From the NCBI RefSeq assembly GCF_000425485.1, contig NZ_AUDN01000021.1, forward strand, positions 81,476-145,475: a stretch of 64,000 bases of DNA. The letters run 5' to 3'. Of the stretch, positions 18,173 to 26,632 are shown piece after piece. The translations under genes and the position numbers were made by a program. The notes beneath the pieces were generated by a model. The model was not told the DNA's origin, made no database searches, and saw only the letters and a program-made list of their open reading frames with translations. Source of the stretch: Flavobacterium tegetincola DSM 22377 (GTDB taxonomy: Bacteria > Bacteroidota > Bacteroidia > Flavobacteriales > Flavobacteriaceae). The number at the start of each line of letters is the position of its first letter. The stretch's first letter is position 1.

Positions 18173-20175
18173 GATAATTCTAATGTAATGAGGGTGTTTT
18201 TGTCAATTTTATTTCCTGGAAGCACACTCTGATTGCGGACTTTTCCTAGGCCAATAATTTTGACACGCATGCCTAAATTTCCTAATAATGCTACAGCATC
18301 CATTCCTGTCATTCCTTTTACATTGGGAACCACATCTTGCTTTTTCTGCATTTTAGCGTAATACGAATCGTAACTTGCTTCTTGCTTCACATCCTTTTTC
18401 TTCAGATTTTTTACTTCATTCATCGTGGGAGAATCGGTAAAAATTTTCTGTGCAATTCTTTTAAAAACCGGCCCAGCAACATCAGCTCCGTAAATTCCCT
18501 TCTCCTTACTGGGTTTGTGAATGATGATTATGCAAGAATACTTTGGATTATCTGCTGGAAAATAACCTGCAAAAGACGACGCATAATACATTTGACTGTC
18601 AGCGCCTTTTCCTTTCCCATAATTTACTTGAGCCGTTCCTGTTTTTCCTGCCATTGAGAAATCTTTGGAATACAATTTTTTTCCCGTTCCATTTTTTACG
18701 GTATTGGCCAAAACTGCTTTTACTTTGGCAAGTGTTTCTGGTGAACAAATTCTCGGATTGATTACTTCTTTATCAAATTTCTTAATGGTTTTATTCCACT
18801 CTTTTATCTCTTTTACAAATATTGGCTTTACCATTTCGCCATTATTTGCCACAGCATTATACAGCGTTAGCATTTGCAGCGGCGTCATTGAAACATTGTA
18901 CCCGTAAGCCATCCAAGGCAAAGTAATTCCTGACCATCCTTTCCCTTTGACTTGTGGAATAAAAGGAATTCCTTCTCCTTCAATTGGCAAGCCCAAAGGT
19001 TTATTTAAGCCGTAACTATTAATTCTGTTGATAAATTGCGATGGATTGTCTTTATACGCATTTTGAACCGCTTGAGCCATTACCGTATTTGAAGAAACCT
19101 CAAAGCCACGAGCCAAACTTATTTTTCCATAACCACCTCTGTGAGAATCACGTACGCGTCTTCGGTAATATTCTACTACTCCACCGTTTGTATCATAAAC
19201 CGTACTTGTATCGGCTTTTTTATCATCTATAAGTGCAATTAAATCAATCAATTTGAAGGTGGATCCCGGTTCTTGAGATTCACCAATTGCATAATTTAAT
19301 TTCTCATAATAATTACCATTTGCCTCGCGACCTAGATTTGCAATCGCTTTTACTTCTCCTGAATTGGTCTCCATAACTACGACACTTCCATGATCTGCTT
19401 CGTAATATTCCAACTGTTTCAACAAAGCATGGTGGGCAATATCTTGAATATACACGTCAATTGTAGACACAATATCATATCCATCTTGCGGTTCTATTTC
19501 ATTATTGTCGCGCAACGGTTTCCACTGGCCTTTTGCAATACGTTGCTTTAAAATCTTACCATCTTTACCATTCAAATAATCGGCAAAAGCACCTTCAATT
19601 CCAGCGATTCGGGTTTTTCCATTATGGTCCACACGTTCGTAACCAATTGTTCTTTCAGCAATTTTGCCAATCGGATGCTCACGAACCGTTTCTTGCTCTA
19701 CAATAATCCCACCTTTATAAGCGCCTAATTTGAAAAGCGGAAAACTTTTGATACGCATATAATCCGTATAACTCAAATCACGAGCCACCAAGAAGTACCG
19801 GTTTCTATTGGTTTTTGCACGATTCAGACTTGTTCGAAATTCATTACTTGATTTTCCTAATAACACTGAAAGTGAATCTGCCAGCGCATTAATATTTGCA
19901 TTAAAATTAGCGTCGGTTGGCGCCAGTGCATCAAAACGAATTTGATAATTTGGAATGGATGTAGCCAATAAGCTTCCGTCCGCTGAATAGATATTTCCTT
20001 TATTTGCAGGAATAACAAAGTTTTTAACGGAACGTTCTTTAGCTAATTTTCGATAATAGTCGCCCTCCACCCACTGTATATTAGTGAGTTTAACCACAAT
20101 TGCACCTGCCATGATTAACACGACCAATGCAAAAAGGTAGATTCGGTAGGACATACTTTTATCTTCTATTGCCAT
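18169..20175 (-). CDS. ftsI: Septal class B penicillin-binding protein FtsI with PASTA domain
   Basis: Transpeptidase that cross-links septal peptidoglycan. A single N-terminal helix lies at about 12-30, then a pedestal domain. The catalytic motifs are STFK (residues 305-308), SSN in FEVSSNT and KTGTAQ. The last 60 residues (VVPNVKGMTGMDAVALL onwards) form a PASTA domain, absent from E. coli PBP3. The 668-residue length fits a PASTA-bearing FtsI. It overlaps ftsL by ten bases. Confidence 0.96.
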   Translation of the reverse strand: MAIEDKSMSYRIYLFALVVLIMAGAIVVKLTNIQWVEGDYYRKLAKERSVKNFVIPANKGNIYSADGSLLATSIPNYQIRFDALAPTDANFNANINALADSLSVLLGKSSNEFRTSLNRAKTNRNRYFLVARDLSYTDYMRIKSFPLFKLGAYKGGIIVEQETVREHPIGKIAERTIGYERVDHNGKTRIAGIEGAFADYLNGKDGKILKQRIAKGQWKPLRDNNEIEPQDGYDIVSTIDVYIQDIAHHALLKQLEYYEADHGSVVVMETNSGEVKAIANLGREANGNYYEKLNYAIGESQEPGSTFKLIDLIALIDDKKADTSTVYDTNGGVVEYYRRRVRDSHRGGYGKISLARGFEVSSNTVMAQAVQNAYKDNPSQFINRINSYGLNKPLGLPIEGEGIPFIPQVKGKGWSGITLPWMAYGYNVSMTPLQMLTLYNAVANNGEMVKPIFVKEIKEWNKTIKKFDKEVINPRICSPETLAKVKAVLANTVKNGTGKKLYSKDFSMAGKTGTAQVNYGKGKGADSQMYYASSFAGYFPADNPKYSCIIIIHKPSKEKGIYGADVAGPVFKRIAQKIFTDSPTMNEVKNLKKKDVKQEASYDSYYAKMQKKQDVVPNVKGMTGMDAVALLGNLGMRVKIIGLGKVRNQSVLPGNKIDKNTLITLELS

Positions 20176-20516
20176 AGTTTCTGCACAAAATTTTTATCGG
20201 ATTCTTCTGCTTTTACTTTTATTTTTACTGGAGGAACCGATGATGGTTTGATCTCCTTTTCAATCATTTTTTTCTCGATGGTGGACTCTAATTTTAGCTC
20301 CATCAATTCAGAGCGGCGGTCTACAAATTCAGACCGCAATTCCTTTACTTCATTTTCCAATGCTTTTATTTTGAAAATCTTCAACTCGTAGCGATTGGTA
20401 TTTGCAATCATTATAATGGCTAAAAAAATAACGAATAAGATGAAACCCCAATTTCTATTGGCGTCTTCATCAACTAAAAATCGCGCTTTTAAAACATTAT
20501 AAATTCCGCCTTTCAT
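20166..20516 (-). CDS. ftsL: FtsL-like cell division protein
   Basis: A 116-residue bitopic protein: a cytoplasmic N-terminus of about 20 residues, one membrane helix (about 23-39, WGFILFVIFLAIIMIA), then a coiled-coil periplasmic region rich in E/K/L heptads (ALENEVKELRSEFVDRRSEL) and a basic tail. FtsL proteins are poorly conserved, so the call rests on topology, coiled coil and position between rsmH and ftsI. It would scaffold FtsQ and FtsI/FtsW. Confidence 0.85.
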   Translation of the reverse strand: MKGGIYNVLKARFLVDEDANRNWGFILFVIFLAIIMIANTNRYELKIFKIKALENEVKELRSEFVDRRSELMELKLESTIEKKMIEKEIKPSSVPPVKIKVKAEESDKNFVQKLWQ

Positions 20517-20518
20517 TA

Positions 20519-21427
20519 TTATTTTTTTTCTGCAATACGCAATTTCGCACTTCTCGCACGGTTGTTATGGTAAATTTCATCGGCACTTGGCACAATTAAT
20601 TTTCCAATGGATTTAAATGGAACGGTAAAATTTCCGAAGAAATCCTTTTCAGGCTCCCCTTCAAACATCCCGTTTTTCATAAATCTCTTCACCAAACGGT
20701 CTTCCAAAGAATGATAGGAAATCACACTTAAGCGACCTTCAGGCGCTAAAACTTCTAATGATTGTTCTAAAAACTCTTTCAGTACATCCATTTCTTGATT
20801 GACTTCAATGCGAATGGCTTGGTACATTTGTGCCAAAATTTTATGGCTTTTATGAGCAGGAAGAAACCGACCCAAAACGTGTTTCAACTGCTCTGTGTTT
20901 CTAATTTCTTCATTTTCTCTGTATTCCAAAATAGTTCTAGCAATTGCAGGTGCATTTTTCAATTCGCCGTAATCGAAAAACACGCGACGTAGATTGGCTT
21001 CGTCGTATTCGTTGACTACTTTAAAAGCGCTCAAATCGTTTTTTTGACTCATTCGCATGTCTAATTCTGCATCAAATCGCGTAGAAAAACCACGTTCTGC
21101 CACGTCAAACTGATGCGAAGAAACACCCAAATCTGCTAAAATTCCATCCACTTGACGCACGTTATGAAAACGTAAAAAGCGTTTTATAAATCTGAAATTC
21201 TCATTGATTAATTCAAAACGTTCGTCAGGCAATGCATTTGCCAAAGCATCTTCGTCTTGGTCAAAAGCAAATAGTTTTCCGTTGGGACCCAAACGATTCA
21301 AAATTTCCTTTGAATGTCCGCCGCCGCCAAAAGTTACATCCACATAAATGCCGTCTGGCTTTATATTTAAACCATCCACCGTTTCTTTCAGTAAAACTGG
21401 ATTATGATATTCCATTTCCATCTTCAT
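20519..21427 (-). CDS. rsmH: 16S rRNA (cytosine-1402-N4)-methyltransferase RsmH
   Basis: Also called MraW: SAM-dependent methylation of C1402 in the ribosomal decoding centre. Motifs are YHNPVLLKETVDGL, the SAM loop VDVTFGGGGHS (about 29-39), LFAFDQD, GILADLGVSSHQFD and the C-terminal ISYHSLEDR. It has 302 residues from the first ATG. Alternative ATGs at 21421 and 21415 are possible; the last gives the N-terminus MEYHNPV seen in homologues. It overlaps the end of mraZ by up to 26 bases. Confidence 0.96.
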   Translation of the reverse strand: MKMEMEYHNPVLLKETVDGLNIKPDGIYVDVTFGGGGHSKEILNRLGPNGKLFAFDQDEDALANALPDERFELINENFRFIKRFLRFHNVRQVDGILADLGVSSHQFDVAERGFSTRFDAELDMRMSQKNDLSAFKVVNEYDEANLRRVFFDYGELKNAPAIARTILEYRENEEIRNTEQLKHVLGRFLPAHKSHKILAQMYQAIRIEVNQEMDVLKEFLEQSLEVLAPEGRLSVISYHSLEDRLVKRFMKNGMFEGEPEKDFFGNFTVPFKSIGKLIVPSADEIYHNNRARSAKLRIAEKK

Positions 21428-21875
21428 TTAAATTTCCCATTACTTCTTCCGCCAAATCAGCAAAATCAACATCATCACCACTAATTGACTCTTCGTACAA
21501 CTCTTTATCCCAAATTTCCACGATATTCACCTTCGAGGAAAGCACAATGTCTTTTTGAATAGCACCAAAAACCACTAAATCTTTCGGGATCAACAAACGA
21601 CCTAAATCATCAATTTCGATGATTTTGACACCTGCCATAAATTTTCGAATGAAGTCGTTATTTTTTTTATTAAATCGATTCAACTTATTGATTTTTAACA
21701 TCATTAAGTCCCATTCTGCCATTGGCCACAACTCTAAACACTTGTCAAATACCGAGCGTTTCATCACGAAACCGTCTTGTAAAGAAGCATTTAACTGCTT
21801 TTTTAAAGGCGATGGCAAAAGCAGACGGCCTTTGGCGTCCACTTTACATTCGTATGTCCCGATTATTGAATTCAA
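21402..21875 (-). CDS. mraZ: Transcriptional regulator MraZ
   Basis: A 157-residue ring-forming DNA-binding protein with two AbrB-like halves. Each half carries the family motif: VDAKGRLLLPSPLKKQL (about 13-29) and IDDLGRLLIPKDLV (about 95-108). MraZ binds its own promoter and controls the dcw cluster in bacteria studied so far. The start codon is TTG (21875): an in-frame TAA lies three codons upstream, the next Met is at residue 38, and the N-terminus NSIIGTYECKVDAKGR matches family members. Candidate operators lie at 21917-21962. Confidence 0.95.
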   Translation of the reverse strand: MNSIIGTYECKVDAKGRLLLPSPLKKQLNASLQDGFVMKRSVFDKCLELWPMAEWDLMMLKINKLNRFNKKNNDFIRKFMAGVKIIEIDDLGRLLIPKDLVVFGAIQKDIVLSSKVNIVEIWDKELYEESISGDDVDFADLAEEVMGNLNEDGNGIS

Positions 21876-21897
21876 GTTATATTAGTTTAAGAAGAAG

Positions 21898-21905
21898 CAA
21901 AAATA
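21898..21905 (-). promoter_or_regulatory. -7 promoter element of mraZ
   Basis: On the minus strand TATTTTTG matches TAnnTTTG exactly, 22 bases before the TTG start codon. A TTG at 21923-21921 gives a short 15-base spacing for the upstream element and lies inside the GTGG boxes. Confidence 0.6.
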
Positions 21906-21916
21906 TAAAAAATTTT

Positions 21917-21962
21917 ACCACAATATACCACTTTTTCCCACTTTGTTGATAAGTTTTACCAC
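21917..21962 (-). promoter_or_regulatory. Candidate MraZ operator: repeated GTGG boxes
   Basis: Read on the minus strand there are four boxes: GTGGT (21962-21958), GTGGG (21941-21937), GTGGT (21931-21927) and GTGGT (21921-21917). The last three are exactly 10 bp apart, one helical turn, and two of them are embedded in AAAGTGG. MraZ operators known from E. coli (TGGGN boxes with 5-bp spacers) and Mycoplasma (AAAGTGG repeats) have this design. The boxes sit just upstream of the mraZ -7 element, a good place for repression. MraZ binding is inferred. Confidence 0.6.
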
Positions 21963-22239
21963 TCGCATCTTCCAAATCTTAAATGTTGATTTTGTGAATA
22001 TTAAGATTTTATTAGATATATTTTAATGAATTGTATTGATAATAAAACATTCGCTATTCAAAACTGCTGAACCTTCACTTTAAATGCAAAATCGATAATC
22101 AATTTGTAATGAAATTTGCGCGATTGAATGCATCTCAAACGGAAACAAATTTAAAAATGAAACAAAAAAACACTCTAAAAAATCCTTCACTTTTGTTAAA
22201 AAAAAAATTTTCAAAAAATGATATTGTTTTAATAAATCC

Positions 22240-22247
22240 TATATTTG
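22240..22247 (+). promoter_or_regulatory. -7 promoter element of the hydrolase gene
   Basis: TATATTTG matches TAnnTTTG exactly, 40 bases upstream of the ATG at 22288. No well-spaced upstream TTG is visible. Confidence 0.5.
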
Positions 22248-22287
22248 TCGTCTCGACTTTTCGAGGAAATATGCCCAAATAACGAGA

Positions 22288-23052
22288 ATGGAACACGAAT
22301 TAAAAAAAGATGGTCGCTATACATATTACGAAGCTGGCGAAGGAACTCCAATCATTATTCTGCATGGATTAATGGGTGGATTGAGTAACTTTGATGGTGT
22401 TGCCCAATTTTTTCCAGCAAAAGGATACAAGGTTGTGATTCCAGAATTACCGATTTACACGCAAAGTATTTTAAAGACAAATGTCAAGGCTTTTGCCAAA
22501 TACGTAAAAGATTTTATCACATTTAAGGGATACGATCGCGTTATTTTATTAGGTAATTCACTTGGAGGACACATTGCGCTATACCATACAAAAATGTATC
22601 CTGAAAAAATGCTTGGACTGATAATAACTGGAAGTTCAGGACTTTATGAAAGCGCCATGGGTGACAGTTATCCGCGTCGAGGCGATTATGATTATATTCA
22701 GAAAAAAGCGGAAGCTGTATTCTATGATCCTAAAATTGCTACTAAAGAAATAGTAGACGAGGTGTATCAAATGGCAAACGACAGAATCAAATTGATCAAA
22801 ACGTTAACCATTGCCAAAAGTGCCATTCGCCATAATATGGCAAAGGATTTACCTAAAATGCATGTTCCCACTTGTATCATCTGGGGAAAAAACGACAGTG
22901 TAACGCCACCAGAAGTTGCCGTTGAATTTGACCAATTGCTACCAAATTCTTCTTTACATTGGATTGATAAATGTGGTCATGCCGCAATGATGGAGCAACC
23001 CGATGAATTTAATGAAATTATGTATACTTGGTTGCAAAAAGTAAATTTGTAA
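22288..23052 (+). CDS. Alpha/beta-fold hydrolase
   Basis: A 254-residue cytoplasmic alpha/beta hydrolase. The oxyanion segment is IIILHGLMGG (about 17-26), the nucleophile elbow is GNSLGGH, the acid is in WGKNDSVTPP and the base in KCGHAAMMEQP, so the Ser-Asp-His triad is complete. The substrate is unknown. From memory, the placement just before engB and the gld genes recurs in Flavobacteriia. A terminator follows and engB has its own promoter, so the gene is probably transcribed alone. Confidence 0.85.
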   Translation: MEHELKKDGRYTYYEAGEGTPIIILHGLMGGLSNFDGVAQFFPAKGYKVVIPELPIYTQSILKTNVKAFAKYVKDFITFKGYDRVILLGNSLGGHIALYHTKMYPEKMLGLIITGSSGLYESAMGDSYPRRGDYDYIQKKAEAVFYDPKIATKEIVDEVYQMANDRIKLIKTLTIAKSAIRHNMAKDLPKMHVPTCIIWGKNDSVTPPEVAVEFDQLLPNSSLHWIDKCGHAAMMEQPDEFNEIMYTWLQKVNL

Positions 23053-23070
23053 CCTCAACTCAATATATCA

Positions 23071-23118
23071 AACCACTATTTGAAGATAAAAAACTTTAAA
23101 TAGTGGTTGTTTTTTTTA
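23071..23118 (+). terminator. Terminator after the hydrolase gene
   Basis: AACCACTATTT pairs with AAATAGTGGTT across a 16-base loop. A G and then a run of eight T follow. Confidence 0.85.
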
Positions 23119-23120
23119 CC

Positions 23121-23128
23121 TAACTTTG
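23121..23128 (+). promoter_or_regulatory. -7 promoter element of engB
   Basis: TAACTTTG matches TAnnTTTG exactly, 16 bases before the engB ATG at 23145. It directly follows the terminator T run. Confidence 0.6.
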
Positions 23129-23144
23129 CCGCAAATCTTTTATC

Positions 23145-23762
23145 ATGAAAATCAATACTGCCGAATTCATCATTAGTAACTCTGAAGTGGACAAATGTCC
23201 GAAAGAACCCATTCCAGAATATGCATTTATCGGAAGGTCTAATGTTGGAAAGTCATCTTTGATTAACATGCTGACCAATCATAAAAACCTTGCAAAAACA
23301 TCCGGTCGTCCAGGGAAAACGCAATTGATCAATCACTTTAAAATCAATAACAATTGGTTTTTGGTAGATTTACCAGGTTATGGTTATGCAAAAGTTTCCA
23401 AGAAAACCAAGTCGGTGTTTCAACAATTTATTACGGATTATTTTGAAACACGTCAGCAATTGATTTGTGCTTTTGTTCTGATTGACATTCGCCACGAAGC
23501 GCAAAATATCGACATTGAATTCATGAGTTACATGGGCGAAAGTGAAATCCCATTTTGCATCATTTTTACGAAAGCAGATAAAATTAGCAAAACTAAAATT
23601 GACTCACATATTGCCGCTTACACGAAACAAATGTATGCCAACCATTGGGAAGAAATGCCACAATACTTTGTAACTTCTGCTACAGAAGGATTGGGTAAGG
23701 AGTCTGTTTTAGAATACATTGCAGAAATAAATGAAGATTTATTTAAGAACGATTTGTTGTAA
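23145..23762 (+). CDS. engB: Ribosome biogenesis GTPase EngB (YihA/YsxC)
   Basis: A 205-residue TRAFAC-class GTPase needed for large ribosomal subunit assembly. G1 is GRSNVGKSS (about 29-37), the G2 threonine lies in GRPGKTQ, G3 is DLPGYG, G4 is FTKADK and G5 is TSAT. Length and motif spacing are typical. It has its own promoter directly after the hydrolase terminator. A small membrane protein gene follows 17 bases later, probably in the same transcript. Confidence 0.96.
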   Translation: MKINTAEFIISNSEVDKCPKEPIPEYAFIGRSNVGKSSLINMLTNHKNLAKTSGRPGKTQLINHFKINNNWFLVDLPGYGYAKVSKKTKSVFQQFITDYFETRQQLICAFVLIDIRHEAQNIDIEFMSYMGESEIPFCIIFTKADKISKTKIDSHIAAYTKQMYANHWEEMPQYFVTSATEGLGKESVLEYIAEINEDLFKNDLL

Positions 23763-23779
23763 TCTAAATTTCCAATCCA

Positions 23780-24013
23780 ATGCAAAAAACACTATTAACG
23801 ACACTCTTCGTTTTGATGACAATTTCAACATTTGCTAATGATGGAAATTCGTCCGTTGAAATAATAAAAAGCGGCGTCAGTTTCGGAACAGTCTTAGCAA
23901 TCGTAATTTCTTGGTCTAGAAACAGCAGTTTGCTTTGGGCTATTGTACATGGAATTTTCGGCTGGTTATATGTAATTTATTATGCACTATTCCTTCCTTC
24001 ACAATCAAAATAG
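23780..24013 (+). CDS. Small conserved-looking membrane protein, function unknown
   Basis: A 77-residue protein beginning 17 bases after engB and ending before a strong terminator, so it is very likely real and co-transcribed with engB. Residues 1-19 look like a signal peptide ending at TFA-N. Two further hydrophobic segments follow (about 35-45 and 52-72), with SWSRNSSLLWAIVHGIFGWLYVIYYAL as the most distinctive part. I do not recognise a domain. It is probably an inner-membrane protein. Confidence 0.7.
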   Translation: MQKTLLTTLFVLMTISTFANDGNSSVEIIKSGVSFGTVLAIVISWSRNSSLLWAIVHGIFGWLYVIYYALFLPSQSK

Positions 24014-24018
24014 AATTA

Positions 24019-24062
24019 AAAAAAACAAAAGGCTTTCTTCACAGAAAGCCTTTTGTTTTTTG
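24019..24062 (+). terminator. Terminator after the engB unit
   Basis: A long perfect stem (AAAACAAAAGGCTTTC pairing with GAAAGCCTTTTGTTTT) around TTCACA has A and T tracts on the two sides, so it could work in both directions. Confidence 0.9.
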
Positions 24063-24158
24063 AACAATTTTCATATTATATTTAGTTACAACTCTAATCA
24101 TTTGAGATTCTGAATTAAATTCAGAATGACAAAACGCGGAGCTGTGCAAACCCAAATC

Positions 24159-24482
24159 TTACTTTATTAAATCCATTTTTTCGGCAAAGTACTCACAGAA
24201 ATCTTTCATTGTATCAGTCATTTGTTGATCATCGGTGGCACGTTGAAAAGTATCTGACATGGCCACTAAAGTTTGGTGAAAAAACTTTTTCATTTCATCC
24301 ACTGGCATGTCTTTCGTCCAAAGGTCAATTCGTAAAGTTTCTTGTGCTTTACTGTCCCAAATGGAAAGCATAATTGCCTTTGCTTCTTGCTGATTTACAC
24401 CACCATCTTCGGCAGACCATTGCAGTTTTTCTGGTACGCGGTTTTCGTCTAGGTCAATTGAAAATTTTATTTCTGAAGTCAT
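24159..24482 (-). CDS. gldC: Gliding motility protein GldC
   Basis: A 107-residue soluble protein of the flavobacterial gliding apparatus. In F. johnsoniae GldC is associated with GldB and helps motility without being essential for it. The sequence MTSEIKFSIDLDENRVPEKLQW, the central KAIMLSIWDSKAQETLRIDLWTKDMPVDEMK and FCEYFAEKMDLIK are typical. The frame is open back to 24596, but the extra 38 residues are low-complexity and not family-like, so I place the start at ATG 24482. It lies downstream of gldB on the same strand. Confidence 0.92.
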   Translation of the reverse strand: MTSEIKFSIDLDENRVPEKLQWSAEDGGVNQQEAKAIMLSIWDSKAQETLRIDLWTKDMPVDEMKKFFHQTLVAMSDTFQRATDDQQMTDTMKDFCEYFAEKMDLIK

Positions 24483-24568
24483 TTTTTTAGATTTTAAAGG
24501 TTGGAAGAAACAAGCTGAAAGTTGGAAATTTGCTGTCAAAAAATAGCTATCTGTGTATCTATACGTAT

Positions 24569-24621
24569 TGAATACTAGAAAACTGAATACTGACAACTAA
24601 AAATCTGAACACTGAAAACTA
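24569..24621 (-). repeat. Degenerate 7-bp tandem repeats between gldB and gldC
   Basis: On the minus strand the spacer reads as imperfect units of the form TnTTCAG: TTTTCAG, TGTTCAG, TTGTCAG, TATTCAG and others, about seven in total. Such heptamer arrays occur in intergenic DNA of flavobacteria, as far as I recall. Confidence 0.5.
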
Positions 24622-25581
24622 CTTCTTCGGTTTATATTTTGAATTATTGAATATAGTAGCGGCGTCTGTTGTTAAGATCGTTTTAATGTCTACGTTGTTG
24701 TTTTCGGCATACGATCGCACAATTTGCCAACCGATCCACGTCCCCACTCTTCCCGGAGTTTCATTGTCAATTTCCAAATAGAATTTAGAAAATGGCGCCC
24801 GGTTAATAAATCGGTTTCCTAATTTCGGGTCGGTATCATACAGCAGACTTTCGTCAATGAAAAAGCGCCACATATAACTTTCATTTTCTTGACACCACTG
24901 GATTTGTTCTGGCGTGTATCCGATTTTATCTGCATCAGAATAATCAGGAATCAATAAGTCCTTGATGTATAATTCTTTTCCGGCGAAAATCATTTGAGAC
25001 AATAAATTCTTATTGGCATCTTCTGGAATTTGATTGTAGGACAAAGCCGTCACAACATCGGGCATAATTTGCGAGGCTTCAAAATTTTGCCTTATGTATG
25101 CAGGAAATTCACTTTTATAAAAATCGTGGTCTTTGCCTAAATACAATTCTAAAGCAATTAGTAAATAATCTCCAGTATAAATTACCTTGTTATTGTAATC
25201 CATTTCACTAATTACAGTCACCACTTCTGGCAGTCTGGTATTGGGAAAATAAAATTTAGCATGTTTAAAAACGGCGTCAATTTCTTCCTTCTGCGATTTA
25301 AAATCTGCATACTTCTTTTGAACTTCGGTATACAATTCTTTCCATTGGGTATTTTGCATTTTATTGGTCCAAACCGAGTCCGCAACATCTTTAGGGAAAA
25401 ATTCTGGATAGGATAATTTCATCTTTTCTAGATCTGCAACAGGAGTTTCAAAAAAGACTTTATCAAAGCGGGACAACTTTAAGTCCACGGGAACAGCTTC
25501 TATTTTTTTTGCAGCTTCCGATTTATCTTTGCATGAAAAGACCAAAAATGCCAAAGTACACACTAAAAATATTTTCTTCAT
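24619..25581 (-). CDS. gldB: Gliding motility lipoprotein GldB
   Basis: A 320-residue lipoprotein required for gliding, and in F. johnsoniae for stability of the T9SS motor parts. The signal peptide MKKIFLVCTLAFLVFSC ends in a lipobox with Cys17. The mature part shows the GldB pattern: LSRFDKVFFETP, LSYPEFFP, YFPNTRLPEVVTVISEMDY, DYLLIALELYLG and the C-terminal GRVGTWIGWQIVRSY. It is located in the periplasm or envelope. gldC follows 136 bases downstream. Confidence 0.95.
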   Translation of the reverse strand: MKKIFLVCTLAFLVFSCKDKSEAAKKIEAVPVDLKLSRFDKVFFETPVADLEKMKLSYPEFFPKDVADSVWTNKMQNTQWKELYTEVQKKYADFKSQKEEIDAVFKHAKFYFPNTRLPEVVTVISEMDYNNKVIYTGDYLLIALELYLGKDHDFYKSEFPAYIRQNFEASQIMPDVVTALSYNQIPEDANKNLLSQMIFAGKELYIKDLLIPDYSDADKIGYTPEQIQWCQENESYMWRFFIDESLLYDTDPKLGNRFINRAPFSKFYLEIDNETPGRVGTWIGWQIVRSYAENNNVDIKTILTTDAATIFNNSKYKPKK

Positions 25582-25737
25582 TTGTAATTTTTCTATTTTA
25601 TTTTGTTCGCTTATTGCAAAACAACACTATAAAAACTACATAATACGTAGTTTAGTATAGCTGATTTTTATAAATTTATAGCACCTAAATTTTAACTGCA
25701 AATATACAGTGCTTGTGGTTTAAAAACGAAAAATGAG

Positions 25738-26535
25738 ATGCAAAAAAAGATTAAAATTAATCCAGAGGAAGTTACAAATCACATTGTAAATTGGCTAAAA
25801 ACCTATGCTGAAAACGCAAGAGTAAACGGTTTTGTAATAGGGATTTCAGGTGGCGTGGATTCCGCTGTTACCTCAACACTTTGCGCCATGACTGGCTTGA
25901 AGGTCGTATGCGTAGAAATGCCCATTCATCAAGATGCTAAACAAGTGACCCGAGGAAGAGCACATATTGAACAATTAAAGAATCGATTTCCTAATGTTTC
26001 AAATTTAGAAGTGGATTTGACTCAAACCTTTGACGTTTTCCAAAATTCAATTCCAAAAAGCGATGATGTAACCAAATACAATTTGGCTTTGGCCAATTCC
26101 AGAGCTCGACTTCGCATGACCACGCTTTATTATTTTGCTGGAGTAGACGGACTTTTGGTCGCTGGAACGGGAAATAAAGTGGAAGATTTTGGCGTAGGAT
26201 TTTACACAAAATACGGAGACGGCGGTGTTGACTTAAGTCCTATTGCCGACTTGATGAAAAGCGAAGTTTATGAATTGGGAATGCATTTAAACATTCCAGA
26301 TTCCATCCAAAATGCAGCACCAACCGATGGACTTTTTGGCGACGACCGGACCGACGAAGACCAACTTGGCGCATCGTATGACGAACTAGAAGTAGCAATG
26401 CTTGCAGACGAAGAAGGTAAAACCACAGCCGACTTTGAAGGACGCGCCTTAGAAGTTTTTACAATCTATAAAAGACTAAACCGCATCAATCAACATAAAA
26501 TGATGCCCATCCCTGTGTACAAAATTAAAAGGTAG
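25738..26535 (+). CDS. nadE: Ammonia-dependent NAD synthetase
   Basis: A 265-residue cytoplasmic enzyme amidating deamido-NAD to NAD with ATP and ammonia. The PP-loop SGGVDSAVTS is at about residues 37-46. The NAD-binding NSRARLRMTTLYYFA and the GTGNKVEDFGVGFYTKYGDGGVD block are diagnostic. It lacks the glutaminase domain of the longer form. The gene is divergent from gldB and starts at ATG 25738; a response regulator follows after about 100 bases. Confidence 0.95.
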   Translation: MQKKIKINPEEVTNHIVNWLKTYAENARVNGFVIGISGGVDSAVTSTLCAMTGLKVVCVEMPIHQDAKQVTRGRAHIEQLKNRFPNVSNLEVDLTQTFDVFQNSIPKSDDVTKYNLALANSRARLRMTTLYYFAGVDGLLVAGTGNKVEDFGVGFYTKYGDGGVDLSPIADLMKSEVYELGMHLNIPDSIQNAAPTDGLFGDDRTDEDQLGASYDELEVAMLADEEGKTTADFEGRALEVFTIYKRLNRINQHKMMPIPVYKIKR

Positions 26536-26632
26536 TTTATCAATTAAAAATTAACAAATATTTAGCAATATTAACTTTTAATTAGTAACTTAGCAAAGCC
26601 CCAAATCATAATTTATTCAAAAACATATAATT

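Larger units (their letters stand above)
21876..22287. other. Divergent intergenic region mraZ / hydrolase
   Basis: This 412-base, very AT-rich gap contains the mraZ promoter and GTGG boxes (21898-21962) at one end and the hydrolase promoter (22240-22247) at the other. The middle part (about 21965-22235) has long A runs and no open frame or clear structure. Confidence 0.6.

Noticed and set aside
24093..24135. Inverted repeat CTGAATTAAATTCAG near 24100-24114
   Set aside because: A short AT-rich palindrome common in flavobacterial spacers; no T run or gene context to make it a terminator.
24483..24596. N-terminal extension of gldC
   Set aside because: The additional 38 residues come from the heptamer repeat spacer and do not resemble GldC.
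25634..25652. AACTAC/GTAGTT hairpin between gldB and nadE
   Set aside because: A six-base stem in AT-rich DNA is within chance expectation.
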